Below, one piece after another: positions 25,701 through 25,948 of a DNA stretch of 25,948 bases. Made by a program: the position numbers and the translations under genes. Under the pieces are notes generated by a model. That model was not told the DNA's origin. It saw only the letters and a program-made list of their open reading frames with translations, and searched no databases. Position 1 is the first letter of the stretch; each line of letters opens with the position of its first letter. The DNA is from Paracoccaceae bacterium (GTDB lineage: Bacteria; Pseudomonadota; Alphaproteobacteria; Rhodobacterales; Rhodobacteraceae), in the NCBI GenBank assembly GCA_021767525.1, contig JAASTF010000010.1, forward strand, positions 1-25,948, in the 5' to 3' direction.

Positions 25701-25948
25701 CTCAGACCATCCTCTCCTTTGATATCCTTGGCGGCCAAGCCGCCCGCGCGGTCATGCACCCGCGCGCCGGTGGTCATCACCAGCACCACGGCCATTTCCC
25801 GCGCGCGCGGCGCATCGTTCAGCCCAACCTCGATCGCGTCGAAATGGCTGCGCACGTAACTGGCATCGGTATGCGTCACCGGCACATCCAGCCGCGTGCC
25901 CGGCCCGCCCACCTTCTTGGTCGAGGGCACGATGGCCTTGGACCCGCC
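25697..25948 (-). CDS. amino acid synthesis family protein (PF06684), copy 2 (5' end missing)
   Basis: Only the last 83 residues are in the window; the gene continues beyond base 25948. It aligns without gaps to the C-terminus of copy 1 and both end GLR. By eye about 45 of 79 positions are identical, including KK-GGPG-LDVP, YVRSHFD, NDAPRA and GGL. The pair therefore arose by tandem duplication and probably forms a hetero-oligomer. The GTG-coded Val in this stretch is internal, not a start. Confidence 0.88.
   Translation of the reverse strand, partial: GGSKAIVPSTKKVGGPGTRLDVPVTHTDASYVRSHFDAIEVGLNDAPRAREMAVVLVMTTGARVHDRAGGLAAKDIKGEDGLR

Overview
The window looks like chromosomal DNA from a marine-type Rhodobacteraceae/Roseobacteraceae alphaproteobacterium. 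The evidence is uniformly high G+C with strong third-position G/C, GTG starts with good Shine-Dalgarno sequences, and family markers such as a Hint-domain protein, a DUF2125 protein, a fused LivHM permease and tandem amino-acid-synthesis (PF06684) genes. It is mostly core and metabolic genes. I see no phage, insertion sequence, CRISPR array, tRNA or rRNA.

Layout. 1-671: start of the ATP synthase operon on the minus strand (atpH, then the first codons of atpA). 672-968: A+T-rich gap. 969-2561: a SAM methyltransferase and gloB, divergent. 2724-6028: clpA, translationally coupled to an M23 peptidase. 6009-11048 (minus): a ChaC-like gamma-glutamylcyclotransferase followed by three tightly packed genes: a MotA/TolQ-like membrane protein, a MotB-like protein with a very long coiled coil and an OmpA domain, and a cytochrome-b-like membrane protein that has lost its heme ligands. 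11113-12114: DUF2125 protein. 12283-15055 (minus): hisC, tyrA and an extensin-like/M15-type protein with 4-base overlaps. 15172-15499: a small frameshifted gene of unknown function. 15557-16177: rpsD with a clear promoter and structured leader. 16360-17427: Hint-domain protein with a CtrA-type site upstream. 17552-18499: LpxR-family lipid A deacylase. 18592-24312 (minus): an ABC uptake system of the branched-chain/aromatic-acid type (livF, livG, fused livHM, binding protein) led by a Rieske ring-hydroxylating oxygenase. 24472-24900: a divergent MarR regulator. 25116 to the end: two tandem PF06684 paralogues, the second cut by the window edge.

Working together. The Rieske enzyme, transporter and MarR regulator look like one uptake-and-demethylation/hydroxylation unit for an aromatic acid, with a 20-base palindrome in the shared divergent promoter region as the likely operator. 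The best candidate for an undescribed system is the operon at 6009-10451: a proton-channel-type stator pair joined with 3-base gaps to a heme-less cytochrome b relative. It resembles Mot/Tol/Exb/Zorya motors in parts, but the coiled coil sits on the periplasmic partner and no flagellar, Ton or Zorya effector gene is present.

Limits: all assignments are by reading motifs; no database search was run. Regulatory sites other than the rpsD promoter and terminator are tentative.
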